64,000 nucleotides of DNA from Silurus meridionalis (lineage: Eukaryota > Chordata > Actinopteri > Siluriformes > Siluridae). A program made the translations under genes and the position numbers. Of this stretch, positions 24,901 through 37,034 are shown piece after piece. The stretch's first letter is position 1; every line of letters begins with the position of its first letter. Under the pieces are notes generated by a model, which did not search any database, was not told where the DNA came from, and saw nothing but the letters and a program-made list of their open reading frames with translations. The stretch covers positions 21,527,632 through 21,591,631 of the forward strand of contig NC_060885.1 of the NCBI RefSeq assembly GCF_014805685.1, read 5' to 3'.

Positions 24901-27900
24901 AATAGGGATAAACTTATAAGGACTAATTTGGGACTCTAAAAATGCATATTCTTAATGTATATATTTCTTTAAAGGGATGTGGTAGCTTAACGGTTAATGC
25001 ATTGCAATTTGTCCCTGAAGGTCATGAGTTCAAATCTCAGGCACACCAAGCTGCCACTCCTGAGCCACTGAGCAAGGTCCTCCACCCCAAAGCTGCTCCG
25101 TTTTATGAACGAGATAAATGTATGTTGCTAAATCTAGCCTGATAAGAGAAGTTACTGGTAGTAATGTTCATGCTGATACAAATTAATAATCATTAAATGT
25201 TTGTATGATTTAACATTCGTTTTTTGAACTGATGATGAAACTCAGGAAATAGACTAATGCAGTCTTCATCATCATTACTCACAACAATAGAGCTGGCTAT
25301 ACAGTAGGTGTTAAGGTATCTAACATAACTAGCTTAATTGTACTAATAGGCTGCCCAAGAAAGAAATGTTAACCAGGTGCAGGCTGGAGAAGAGTCAACA
25401 GTCTTCAGCTGAGCTGTGATCCCGCATCTTTACTCCGCCTCCTCCATTGTCGACGTGCACTCAGCGGTGCAAATGCACTTAAGATCATGCTGTGCTCTTT
25501 ACTACCCACTCCCACTGCTTGATGGACAGCTAAAGTCACCCTACTGGTCTGTAAAAAGAAGACAGCATGGAGCTTTCTGAAGATTCCTTCAGTTCCCAGA
25601 AAAGCTAATAAAGTATAACAAGCTCTTTACTTCTTATTTGGCTGCATTCTTAATTGCCCTGCTTTCCCATCAACCTGTCTTAGACTTCATGCTTAACTCA
25701 CTAGCCACTTCACTAAGAACTCCCAATCTCAGAAAGCACAACACCCAAAAACCCTGAGGCGGATGAGCAACAATATCAAAACCGGGTTTCAGCGAATCTG
25801 CTTTTCTGTTTAGCACAGCTGTAAAGAGTGTTTAAAGAAAGCATAAAGCAGTCTGGCAATTCTTCTTTTCACTCTCTATTCCTTACAGTCAAAAAGGTGT
25901 TTTCCGCAAAACTGCTGCTCAAGTCAATGGACTTTTTATGCACCATTCTGTGTGAAATTTATCGTTGGGGATTAGCGTTTTTTTTTATCTCTCCTGATAC
26001 CTGTGTGAATGTATGCATGGTATTGCTGCTGCTATTTAACTGTATGTATAATGAATGACTAAGTGTGTAGGTGTTCCTAATAAAATGGCTAATGACAATT
26101 TGTACAAGCAGGTGTTCCGCAAACTCATACAGACCAAGCAACACACATAGTATATAGAAACCCTTGAGGGAAAAAGTCATGTCTGATTATGTTTGTGGTG
26201 TGTGAAAGTACGTACAGGTCAGGAGTAAATGACTCTTGTATGTTGATAAGGTGGTCAGGGCTGAATTCGTCCTCGCTGGTGGTCTTCCATAGAGCACTGA
26301 GCTCGGCCCGCATGTAGCGCCGCTGATGGTACGTGTGTTCGTGGCACGGCGGCATCTGCTTCACTGTGTTAATGTCCACGTCGATGTGAGTAGATGGATA
26401 GGGGGAAGAGAGGACGTGTCGGTATGGCAATACAACGCTCCCTGTGGAATCCTGCGTGCAAACGGAGAACACAGATTTACTTACTCTCCACTCTGAACAT
26501 TCATCAATCATTCCACAATCACACCTAGAGCGCTGGCTCTCATGGGATCCCAGTTCCAATGCAAAACTCTTAACACTACCACACCCGTCAGATAAGGAAA
26601 CAAGATTGTAAACCAGGCCTGGTCACTTTGAATTACTCATATATAATATTCAAGACTTGGATTTATGAACTCTTTTCCGATGATTCCGAAACCAGAGGTG
26701 GATGAAGTATACCAGCCTTCCCAGTCCCAGTTTTGAGACTAGCTCTGTTTAAAAGAAAGCACTTTATTTATCTGTTTACACACCTTCAAAATAGTCCCCT
26801 TGCACCACATTAGAACTTTTTTCGAAGCATGTCAAGCACCTTTTTGCTATTCGTGCTGGATCTCCGCAATGTTGTCAAAACGCACGTGGTCGGAATAGCA
26901 GATGTGGTAACGCACGTGATCAGAATAACACCAGTTTCACAGCTCCAGATGTACACAGGACCATGTCTTTTGGCGCACTGACTTATAAGGTCGGTGCTCC
27001 CTCTGACTGTGCGTGCAGCCTTGTCCTGCTATCTGTTGGCATGTTACAAAACGAGTCTCGAAACATTTTGATACCACTTCGTACTATGATTTATTATGAC
27101 TATAATGTTCCTATTAGCATTTTTTTTTTTTTGCCACAAGACTCTTTGCTTAATCAACTTAGTTTATGTGAAAAGACTAATATTACTCTCAGCACAACAA
27201 TCTATTAATAAAATGATATTAATAACAATGAGCCATGATAATTGTATGGTGTGTTGTGGCGAGTTCATGTCAGAAGTTTCTTCCATCATTTATTTCTCTC
27301 AAATGTTCTGCTTGCTGTTGAACTGATGCTGAACTGTATGTTGGTGATAAGTAGATTCCACCAAGTGCCAATCAAAACGAGTTGAAAACAGTGTGTGCTC
27401 GACCCTGATTGGTGGATTTTTATCCGCTTGTAAATAAAAAGCTGTAGCTGTAAGAGTAGCTACGATATTGAAATGTAGTGAAGTAAATGTCTCCCCAAAT
27501 GGAAAAGTAGAGATACATGAAAAAGTGACTTAATTAGGGTAAACAAATTACGTTTACTTCGTTACTGTCCACCACTGGCCGAAACAAACCCGGGCGACAC
27601 GTCAGTGGGATGGTTGTCAGCATTTTTACTAATGCATATTTTACCCTCACATATCACGCTGACTCGGCTGAAACAACTTTTAATGCAGGTTATTTGTAAG
27701 TAATTAAGTGAGTTCCAAGCCATTATAATAAAAACGTTAAAGGTTTGAAGTGCTGCAAAGGATGTGTCTGTGTACCTTGAGCAGGCCCTGAACGAACAGG
27801 CCGGTGTCGTATTTGAAAGTGCCGTCAGCTCGGCACAGTCGCGAGCACTTCCTCTCGGAGGGGGTGAGAAACAGACATAGCGTCAGCACAATCTACAACA

Positions 27901-29105
27901 CAAAACAATTCGACTAGTTAACCTACTGTGCCTGCAACAATAAGCAATTTTGTACCGAGTGTGAAAGTAAGACTGAGAGTTTCTGTGTGTGTGTGTGTGT
28001 GTGTTTGTGTGTGGACCTTATTGACTTTGTCTGGGTTACTGCCAACAACAACGGAGCAGCCACAAGTCTGTAGATGAGAACTGATAGCTCTGGGGAAAAA
28101 AAGAAAAAAAAAAGAAAAAAGAAGAGAGTTGGAGAGTAAGTCTATTTACATAGCACATCAAACATGCAAATACAAATATTGATGGAAATTTGGCCAGTCA
28201 TGCAAGCTATTTTTTATTCACAAATATGCTTACACATACGAGTATTTTTATTTATTTTTTCCTTTTTTGTTTGATTTAGAGGATATTCTAGATTGGTTTA
28301 ATCTTTGTTTCACAGCACTTACTTGTGCAGAAAGTCCTCATGACAACTGTCACCGATGTCATCGTCATTCAATAATGTGTCTTTGATCTATCGCACAAGA
28401 AACATTATTTTGTTAGTAATAATGCACCGAAAACAGAGCGGAAGAGCATGAGAGTGTATGAGAAAGAAAAAGAAAGACAGACTCACATCCACTTCCTCTG
28501 GTACGCTATGAGTCTTCATAGACGAGAGGAGCTCCATGATGGGAACGATCTCTGAGGTTAACAAAGCGATAATGCCGTAACCCTGCAACACGGAAAACAT
28601 ACATTAGCAGCTTTAAAGCTCTTAAAGCAAGCAAACGAGCACGAATGAGGCTACAGACCTTCTGCATATAGATGCGTCCCTTGCGAACAGTGTGTTTGAG
28701 CCTTTCCACGCAAACACTGTGCAGAGGAAGGTAGAAATCCAGTTCCGATTGGGGCAGAATGATAGACAGCGCGCACGTGTTCTTGTCGCCGTTCAGCTCG
28801 CCGTCGAAAATCAGGGACACGATGATCACGCCTTTCTCGGCCAGGACGAAGAACTTGACGTCCACCGCGCCGCTCTCTGCGCTGCGCAGGATCTCACCGT
28901 TCAGCGTGTGATTCGCCAGGAAAGTCACCTCGCCGTCGCTGAGTAACATCGACCCCTGGCCTTTGGGGGCCCAGATGTGCCATACACGGGGTCCCAGGAT
29001 GTTGTCCCAGTAGGCAAAGGTTGCTGCCAACAGGGGGCACCATCCTTCCACCACTACCTCTGTTTTAGCCACGGCTGGAGACTGTGGTGGGCAACCGGAT
29101 GACAT
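21944..29105 (-). CDS. c9orf72: C9orf72, DENN-like guanine nucleotide exchange complex subunit
   Basis: Forms a stable complex with SMCR8 and WDR41 that acts on small GTPases at lysosomes and in autophagy. Coding exons: 28659-29105, 28487-28582, 28323-28387, 28017-28089, 27776-27892, 26216-26451, 22550-22607, 22276-22385, 21944-22130, joining to 1,389 nt including TGA (462 residues). The first exon gives the longin domain (LLAATFAYWDNILGPRVWHI; FLANHTLNGEILRSAESGA). DENN parts follow: LNDDDIGDSCHEDFL, TCGCSVVVGSN, THIDVDINTVKQMPPCHEHT, QRRYMRAELSALW, LHRKALTLLRYIEDE and the C-terminal FTSVQERDILMNF. The ATG at 29103-29105 (MSSGCPPQSPAVAKTE) matches the human start. Human C9orf72 has 481 residues; the difference is almost all one absent 20-codon exon. 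Exon identities are from memory. Confidence 0.97.
22766..24044 (+). mobile_element. Degenerate Tc1-like element in a c9orf72 intron
   Basis: Left end ACAGTGGAGATCAAATTAGA and right end (reverse complement) ACAGTGGTAATCAAAATGTA are imperfect inverted repeats. Interior fragments read as transposase, for example FAEERIVWAEENWSKVHFMD around 23405-23465, followed by remnants of the DDE region. No frame is intact. Confidence 0.75.
24280..24830 (+). mobile_element. Tc1-like fragment in a c9orf72 intron
   Basis: Broken frames give KAFKTVTNLLRCGYS, STIRKQQYGLFGRVARNKPF and a VKHNGGDDLGL-like version of the Tc1 signature (about 24765-24800). Both ends are ill defined. Confidence 0.55.
24960..25145 (+). 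mobile_element. tRNA-derived SINE (degenerate)
   Basis: GTGGTAGCTTAACGGTTAAT resembles a pol III A-box. GAGTTCAAATC resembles a B-box 47 nt later. The CAAGCTGCCACT...GAGCAAGGTCCTCCACC body matches the SINE at 31258-31460. Confidence 0.6.
26690..27083 (-). mobile_element. Mariner-like remnant
   Basis: Shares GTTGTCAAAACGCACGTGGT/GGTAACGCACGTGATC and TCCGCAATG-type segments with the better-preserved mariner remnant at 29310-29875. It lies between c9orf72 exons 26216-26451 and 27776-27892. Confidence 0.5.
27070..27575 (-). mobile_element. Non-autonomous DNA transposon, copy 2 (inverted relative to 12551)
   Basis: Reverse complement of the element at 12551-13118. It ends CGTTACTGTCCACCACTGG, the counterpart of the CAGTGATGGACAGTAA start of copy 1. 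Internal shared blocks include CTGATTGGTGGATTTTTATC and TGATATTAATAACAATGAG. Confidence 0.6.
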
Positions 29106-29174
29106 GACCACCTTATGCGCTCAAGATTCCCTCTCGGCTCATTCACTTTATTTACTGGTGTTTTGTTCAGCCAC
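29106..29174 (-). other. c9orf72: 5'UTR part of the c9orf72 start exon
   Basis: A pyrimidine-rich tract ending TTTAATAG (minus strand) gives a good acceptor with the exon beginning at 29174. As in human, the start codon would then lie in the second exon. The leader contains a short upstream ORF (ATGAGCCGAGAGGGAATC..., ten codons including stop). The non-coding first exon was not located, and no GGGGCC hexanucleotide run is present anywhere upstream. Confidence 0.5.
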
Positions 29175-29309
29175 CTATTAAATATCGAATGAAAAGGGGA
29201 AAGACAAATTCATTAAATTGTTCACAAGCAGACAGAAAACGGAGCCAGGAAATGATCCGTCAGTGCAATGCAAATGACTCATCACAATCTGTACTGAGCT
29301 TCCACTTAA

Positions 29310-29875
29310 TAGTGTTCAATTTATATAGTTCGGAGCAAACATTTCCATGCAGCCTTTGGAATGCGAGTGAAAAATTTACAGTTTGAGACTCTGTTTACAA
29401 GCGCTTTATTTATCTACGTTTACGCACCATCACCATCGAAACAGTGCTTTTTCAGTGTTCCTGCCACTTATATGTCCTGCGATATGTCCTGGAAGTCTTC
29501 TTTTCTAAGCGGGGCAAGCGTTAAAATATGGCGACCTTTGAGCTTGATTTTCATCTTCGGGAAGAAAATGTCGACAGGAGCCAAATCTGGTGAGCAGGGT
29601 GGGTGCTGAAGTGAGATCGTGTGGGTCGTTCTCCCACGATCATCATTTACGAGTTGCCGAATGATTTTGAGATTTTCGGTGGTTGAGCTCGTTTTTCCGT
29701 TCTCTCGCCGCCTTCCACTTCCGCTGATGCTCTTTCGAGTTTCATACAGAATTTCACGTTTGCTCTTTGTTCTAACAATCTGTCCATGATAGAAATTGCA
29801 GACGCGGTAACACACGTGGACTGAATAGCACGTTAGCACCATTAGTCCCGAAACCTTCTGAGACCACCTCTTATA
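29310..29875 (-). mobile_element. Mariner-like transposon remnant
   Basis: Minus-strand frame 29468-29842 contains HPPCSPDLAPVDIFFPKMKI and LKGRHI, the mariner transposase catalytic-domain signature (D34D type, with the usual YSPDLAP motif as CSPDLAP). The N-terminal part is degraded. Lies immediately upstream of c9orf72 exon 2 in the presumed 5' flank or first intron. Confidence 0.75.
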
Positions 29876-30129
29876 TCAGTCTACAAAAAAGGTATAGAAT
29901 AAAAAAAAAAAAAACAACTTTGCATTCCTATTAACATGCTATAATTAATTAATTGGACAACTTTTGTTCAGTCTAATTTAAGGCATGAAAATGAGTCAAA
30001 ATGATCAGAAACAAAAATCCCTTCAAAAGACTTTACATTGCTAGAGAAGGGGTTTCCATGTGAAAAAAAATAAAAATAAATTTACAGGTCAATTTCACTC
30101 AAATTTGGGTTTTTTTCCCCCACTTGTTT

Positions 30130-31195
30130 AATACACTGCCCTTCCAAAAAAACCTGTATTTAACTAAGCAAATAAATAAGAGCCTCCCATTGGATAATTA
30201 CTGAATGAATGATTATGTTTCAGCTGGCAACAAGTTTTTTAACCCTAACTGATGCAGTGAGTAGCTTCTCATTTCTTAAACAACCATGTCGAAGACACGT
30301 CTTGTGGTCGTGTAAAAGGTTTTAATCTGTTTCTGAAGGGTCAAATTATTTTCATGCATCAAGCAAAGAAAACATCTAAGGAGATTGCTGAAACTACTAA
30401 AATTAGGTTAAGAGCTGTCCAACGCATTATTAAAAACTGGAAGGATAGTGGGGAACCATCATCTTCGAGGAAGAAAAAAAAATCTTGAATGATCGTGATC
30501 GGCGATCACTAAAACATTTGGTGAAAGGTAAGAAGAGAAGCGGATGAACTGATGCACCCATAATGCCTAGTGCCTACCGTACAAGCCTGTGGGGGCAGTG
30601 CTATGATCCGAGGTTGCTGCAGTTGGTCAGGTCTACAAGAGGTTCAGCAACATTATCAAAAAAGGAGGTCAGTTGACTACCTAAATATACTGAATAACCA
30701 GGTTATTCCATCAATCAATTTTTTCTTTCCTGATGGCACTGGAAAATTTCAAGATGGCAATGCCAGGATTCATCTGGCTCAAATTGTGAAAGAGTGGTTC
30801 AGGGAGCATGAGGCATCATTTTCACACATGGATTGGTCACCACAGAGTCCAGACCTTAACCACACTGAGAATCTTTGTGATGTGCTGAGGGAGACTTTGT
30901 GCAGAGGTCCGACTCTCCCTTCATCAAGACAAGATCTTGGTGAAAAATGACTGCAACATTGGACAGGAATAAATGTTAGAAGCATATCAAACGATGCCAC
31001 GGCAGTGTATATACTTTGCTACTTTGCTGTCATGTCGAAACAATATATATGTGTTTCAACCGTGGAATGACAATGAAATCCATTTAACTTTAATTGAAAT
31101 CAGTGGAATCATTGTTTCACATGCCAACCAAGCATCGAAACAATGCCACGACGAATACATGCCGTAATCAAAGGTGGTCCAACAAAGTATTGCAG
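30130..31195 (+). mobile_element. Tc1-like transposon, plus-oriented arm of an inverted pair
   Basis: Starts TACACTGCCCTTCCAAAAAA. The helix-turn-helix region (about 30287-30480) reads KTRLVVV then KTSKEIAETTKIRLRAVQRI with frame breaks. The frame 30570-30950 ends with [17 protein letters not shown], then [20 protein letters not shown]. This is the Tc1 D-D-E tail, with the glutamate present. Confidence 0.85.
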
Positions 31196-31257
31196 TGTGT
31201 GAGACTTTTTTTTGAACAGGCAGCAGATAATGTAAACTTTTGCCTGTTTTGTTACAT

Positions 31258-31462
31258 ATGGGAGGTGGTAGCTCAGTGGTTATGGCTCTGGGTTACTGAT
31301 CAGAAGGTCGGGGGTTCCATCGCCAAGCTGCCACTCTGAGACGCTGAACACTCTGTGCTTCAGGGGCATTGTACCATGGCTGACCCTGCGCCCTGATCCC
31401 TGATATGCGAAGAAATCATTTTTCTGTGCTGTAAAAGTATGTGACAATTAAAATGCCCTTTT
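31258..31462 (+). mobile_element. tRNA-derived SINE
   Basis: GGTGGTAGCTCAGTGGTTAT (A-box region) and GGTCGGGGGTTCCATC (B-box region) form a tRNA-like head. The body AAGCTGCCACT...GGCATTGTACCATGGCTGAC and tail GAAGAAATCATTTTTCTGTG are typical of a common fish SINE. Lies between the two inverted Tc1 copies. Confidence 0.8.
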
Positions 31463-31879
31463 TTTCTTTCCTTTACTGCATTATGTGACACTTTTCTATA
31501 CATTTCTAAACATTTTAAATATCTCTTTAAAAGACTTATCTCTCCCCTATGCCTTAGCGTGTTCTCATAAACATCTCACTGACTCTCACCTCCACTGTGA
31601 GGTCACGGGTTTTATGAACAGCAATATCCTACGGAGCGACTGGACAGCTTCCGGTGTGATGCCAGAGCAGGTGTGGAGAGCAAATATCACCTGTGCTTCA
31701 TCTCAGAGTGGCACAATTAAAAAAGAAAAAAAACTGCTACACCAGTCTAACATTTGTGGATTAAGTCTTGGCATTCACCATTCATTCCATCTAAGCTCAT
31801 CACTAAGATTTTGGATCTGGGATTTGGCACTGCTTTTAACCACTGTATCCTAGACTTTCTTATTGGCACACCTCAGAGC

Positions 31880-31925
<46 letters not shown>
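31880..31925. repeat. (TG)n microsatellite
   Basis: About 22 TG units. Confidence 0.95.
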
Positions 31926-31929
<4 letters not shown>

Positions 31930-32019
31930 TTAGTTTGATCTTCTACATAGGCACTCTAGATTTCTCTGTATTAAATAACACACCAAACAAACAGGCTAAA
32001 ACAAAGATCACATATACAG

Positions 32020-33070
32020 TATGGAGGAGTCACAGTGGATTATTGTATTAAATGCATGTGAAACAATAATTCCATTGATTTCAATTGAAGTTAAATGGAT
32101 TTGATTGTCATTTCACTATATAACGCATATACATTTTTTCGACATGACAGCACAGTAGCAAAGTATATATACTGCCGTGGCATCGTTTGATAAGCTTCTG
32201 CAGTGTCACAACATTTATTCCTGTCCAATGTTGCAGTAATTTTTCACCAAGATCTTGTATGGATGAAGGGAGAGTCGGACCTCTGCGCAAAGTCTCCCTC
32301 AGCACATCACAAAGATTCTTAATGTGGTTAAGGTCTGGACTCTGTGGTGGCCAATCCATGTGTGAAAACGATGCTCCCTGGACCAGTCTTTCACAATTTA
32401 AACCCGATGAATCCTGGCATTGCCATCTTAGAATTCTCCAGTGCCATCAGGGAAGAAAAAATTGATTGATGGAATAACCTGGTTATTCAGTATATTCAGG
32501 TAGTCAACTGACCTCATTCTTTGATAATGTTGCTAAAACTCCTGTAGACCTGACCAACTGCAGCAACCCCGGATCATAGCACTGCCCCCACAGGCTTGTA
32601 CGGTAGGCACTAGGCATGATGGGTGCATCAGTTCATCTCTTTTCTTACTCTGCTGCACCAATCACTCTGGAACAGGGTAAATCTGGACTCATGAGACCAC
32701 ATGACCTTCTTTCATTGCTCCAGAGTACTTCTTCAAGGTCCATTGAAAATCAAGACTTTTTTTTCCACGATTAGCCTCACTAATAAGTGGTTTTCTTCAG
32801 GCTACACAGCTTTTTAGTCCCAAAGCTTCAAGTTCGCATTGTACGTGTGGAAATGCTCTTAATTCACTATTAAACATAGCCGTGTGTCCTGCTGTTGTTT
32901 TTATGATTTGATTTCACCAAACGTTTAAGTGATCGCCGATCACAATCATTCAAGATTTTTTTCTGACCACATTTCTTCCTCGAAGATGATGGTTCCCCAC
33001 TCCTTCCAGTTTTTAATAATGCGTTAAAATAGCTCGCTTTTCTCCCATAGACAGCTCTCTGGCCTTCATG
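32020..33070 (-). mobile_element. Tc1-like transposon, minus-oriented arm of an inverted pair
   Basis: Reverse-complement partner of 30287-31190. Minus-strand [20 protein letters not shown] and GPTLPSSIQDLGEKLLQHWTG; the catalytic glutamate position is changed (IKNL instead of IENL). Flanking blocks match the plus copy, including GCCGTGGCATCGTTTGATA and CCATTTAACTTCAATTG. Confidence 0.85.
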
Positions 33071-33244
33071 TTGGTTTTAAGTCTTTGCAGGTCTCAACTC
33101 AAAAGTAGACATTTAGAGCTTATTAATGTTTTAACAATCAATCCAAGCAGGTTACAATTGGGCAACAGGAAGCGCATGTTCCAATTTTCACTTGAAAAAC
33201 AAATCAAAGGTGCTTTGCTCCAATTGTTCAACACGTCTTGATGT

Positions 33245-33705
33245 TTTCTATTTCTTTCTATCGGCTTCTCCCATTAGGGTTCGCCACAGTCTTCCGTCTC
33301 TTTCACACCAACTACCTGCATGTCTTCCTTCACCACATCCATAAACCTCCTCCTTTTCCTTCCTCTTTTCCTCCTTCCTGGTGGCTCCATCCTCAGCATT
33401 CTTCTACTGATATACCCCATGTTCCTCCTCTGCACATGTCCAAACCATCTCAATCTCACCTCCCTCACATTGTCTCCAAAACGTCCTACATGGGCTGTCC
33501 CTCTAATAAACTAATTTCTAATCCTGTCCATCCTCATCACTCCCAATGAAAACCTCAACATTTTCAGCTCTGCTACCTCCAGCTCCACCTCCTGTCTTTT
33601 ACTCAATGCCATTGTCTCTAAAACATACAACATCACAGGTCTCACCACTGTCCTATAAACTTTCCCTTTCACTCTTACAGATACTCTTCTATCACGTCTC
33701 GATGT
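33245..33705 (-). mobile_element. RTE-clade LINE fragment (3' end)
   Basis: Minus strand encodes the C-terminal RLRWFGHVQRR, RRMLRMEPPGRRKRG and RRRFMDVVKEDMQVVGVKE, and, in another frame, VKGKVYRTVVRPVMLYVLET. The 3' end TCGGCTTCTCCCATTAGGG is at the left. Same family as 39981-43105. Confidence 0.8.
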
Positions 33706-34041
33706 AAATATCAAGAAACAAACTATGGAATTCGGATTCATCGTTTCATTTGTATCTTCTCTTTTCCAAACCCAATGCCTTTAACGTGTATCAAAAAGAC
33801 ATAGATCTTGAAAGTACTTGCCGTCTAGCATTATACATACATACGTTGTGTAATGTACAGTCTCCTGCATATTATTAACCAGTTTAATATCTCACCTGAA
33901 TAATTACTACGAATTATTTATTATGACAATCAACTAAGGTTTTCAGCTGAAAATGACGTCCTCATTAATTCTGGTGAATATTCAGTCTTCTAGGTGAAGT
34001 GTACAGATTGTGTTTCACTCCTGACATTTCAGAAGGTTAAA

Positions 34042-35262
34042 ATGGCCCATATTATATCTCAATTACAAACCAAATCCGAGCATGAACAGGTGCTAGCTAT
34101 TTTTTTAGTAATTCATTCTTACTGGTGTCATTATTTACAGTCAAATATTATTATAAGACATTAAAGAACAAAGCTGAGACAGGACTGGACACTATTCCAG
34201 ATCAATACACTTCCAGTGTTTGGTCACATGAGCTGTAAAGAGATTCAAGCCTGGTCGAATTTTGGCAATTTTAACAGAATATATCTGAATAAAGAAAGTA
34301 AAGATTTGCCATTCGTGTTTGCTAAAATGTCATGCTGATGAATTTTCTTACCCCTTATTATGTACTCGGTATAAAAATGAAAGCAGCACAGACACCTTTG
34401 GCTCTTCCTGTGTTGTGACAGGACTCTCGAAGAAGAGAGAAGTCTCTTGTAAGTAACGTTGCCCTCTGCTGGAGGGTTTAAATATATATTAATATTGTGC
34501 ATTACAAAGACTGGTATTACAGTTCATCTGGAAAGTACCGTATTCACAGCGCTTCACTTTTTGCTACATTTTTTTAATGTTACAAACTTATTCCAAAGTG
34601 GTTCAACTATGCACCAAAAACAAAATGGCAGCAGGTTCTCTAAACTGATGAATCATAATCTGAAATATTTGGTTGAGTTGAATGTCAAGTCAAGTCAAGA
34701 AGCTTTCATTGTCATTTTAACCATATATAGCTGACGCAGTACACAGTGAAATGAGACAACATTCGTCCAGAACCCTGGTGCTACATAAACAACATAAAGC
34801 TACGTAACAGAAAACACAGGGATAAGGACTAGTAATTGTCCTCACCACATGAAGTGCATTGTGTGCAACATAGTGCAATCAGTGCAAGACAGACAGTGCA
34901 AAGACAACACAAACACAAAATAGCACCGCCAGGCAACAATGAACCACGTCAGATGTTCCTTGCAAGTTTGGGGCAAATAGAGATGAATTTGGCCAGGATT
35001 AATAGTGTCCTCAGTGCTGAGAAATATGGGCAGATGACAATACATCCACAGAAGATCTGTTGGGTAGTTCTCCAAGGTGTTCAGAACACCCTACCTGTAA
35101 AGTTACTTCAAAACCCGTGTACAAGTGTAAAGCAAACAGCCAGAATTTTTATTTTGCAGGCAAATGGTGGTTACACCAAATATTGGATTTAAATTTCTTT
35201 ACTGATCATTTACACTTCTATTTTTGGAAGCATTCTTATTTTACAGCACTTTTTCACAAGTG

Positions 35263-35320
<58 letters not shown>

Positions 35321-35406
35321 GATGTTTTGCATATATTTATGTTTATTTAGTGGCCAGTCCTTCAGCAATACTGGATCACAATAAAGATTGCTTACATTTA
35401 TATTTA

Positions 35407-35504
<98 letters not shown>

Positions 35505-36982
35505 CATGCCCATAAAGTCCTTAAAAACTGACAAAAAGTGAGAGAAATAAGATCGAATAATAAGAAGAACTTTTGGAAATTGTACATACTACTACACATG
35601 TGTTTATTAGAAGAGTTCGAACTACCTTGGCCAAAAGTATCCTGGCCTGCACACTCATATGTGCTTGTTGAGCATCCTATTTCAAATCCAATGATAATTA
35701 ATATGGAGATAGGCCATTTATTGCTATTACTACTAAATTTTGGAAGGTGGCTTTGTCACCTGGAACATTTTCATGATCACTAAATTAAGGCCTGATGAGG
35801 ATATCATTTTACATGATCTACGTAAGATAACCATGTTTAACTCGTAAGTAAGGAATTATTTTACAATGTGTGATTTTCCCTGCAACAATGTTATTGTGAT
35901 GCAAATCATACAGCAGCCAGGGAACTTCATTGGCAAGGACCACATTAAAAATGCAAACTGGCGCAGACTCCTGGCTCAGGTAGGATGCACCTGCTAGTCT
36001 TTTTGCACCTGCTCAGTATACAGTAGCCCCCAGTAATTGCCCCTTTTTTGGATTTAGCCTTAACCCCTTTTTTTTTATTATTATTTTTTTATGTAGAAAT
36101 GTCAGTGTAGAATATGTAAGCATATTGGCTATGATAAATTATATTGAAATTTGGGTAAGTAATACTTTTATATTCCACACATGCAGTAAAGCAGCAGAAT
36201 AAGTTTGTTACAATGGTTTGTTATTATTATTATTATTTTAACACTTAAACAAGTCCTCATTTATACACCTCCTACTTGAGTCTGATGCTCGCCAAGCCAT
36301 GTGTTAAGAAAGAAAGTGAGTTCAGCTTGTACATGGCTGTGTTTAACTCTGTGATGTGCCTTTTTTTTACTGTTATATATTCAGGTTGTCATGCTACTAA
36401 CGCCTCAGGCATCTCATGGTCTATATGAGATTTTACACCTGGACCTAAATTTTGGATTGAAGGTAAACTTTGTATGTCATTTTGACTAAACTGTTCCTTG
36501 TGGCACACACAGCGAGACATAATAAAATCTCTATTGAGCATCATTAAGCCTACTGCACCAGACTTGAATCCAAAATATCCTTTATTCCACAAATCCTATT
36601 GTCTTCTGTGGTTCGTGATATTTGTGGGTCTCACACCATAGAAGGTGTGTGGCTTGCTGGCAACAGGTCACACTGTGCACAGCAGGGTTCTTTGTTCAGA
36701 CGATTCCTCTTCGACTTTGCAGGTTCACAAAGGAAGAGATATAGGCATTCAAGTTGTCATGGTAACAATAGTGCACAGCACTGTTAGCAACACTTTTAGG
36801 CAGCGCCTAGCAACCGTCTCCATGTTTCTAATAGCCAGGTTACTAAACAGCATGGCGGAGAAATCTCTGGATTTCAATGGATGCTGCCTCTATATCATAT
36901 CTCGCAAGAGATATATGTCAAAAGCCCACTTAAGGAAATGAGAGTATGTTTTGTATGTGCATGTGTGTGTATTTTGAGTTCG

Positions 36983-37034
<52 letters not shown>

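Noticed and set aside
28506..28658. c9orf72 reading on past 28659 (VCSLIRARLLALRALKLL...)
   Set aside because: It is the retained 76-bp intron; the conserved continuation (IVPIMELLSSMKTHSVPEE) is in another frame after a TTGCAG acceptor.
31258..31330. A functional tRNA gene
   Set aside because: Only the A- and B-box regions are tRNA-like; the cloverleaf is broken and the body is that of a SINE.
35409..35504. CRISPR-like array of regular repeats (also 17390-17465 and 62186-62257)
   Set aside because: No unique spacers; these are simple tetra- and pentanucleotide microsatellites in a vertebrate genome.
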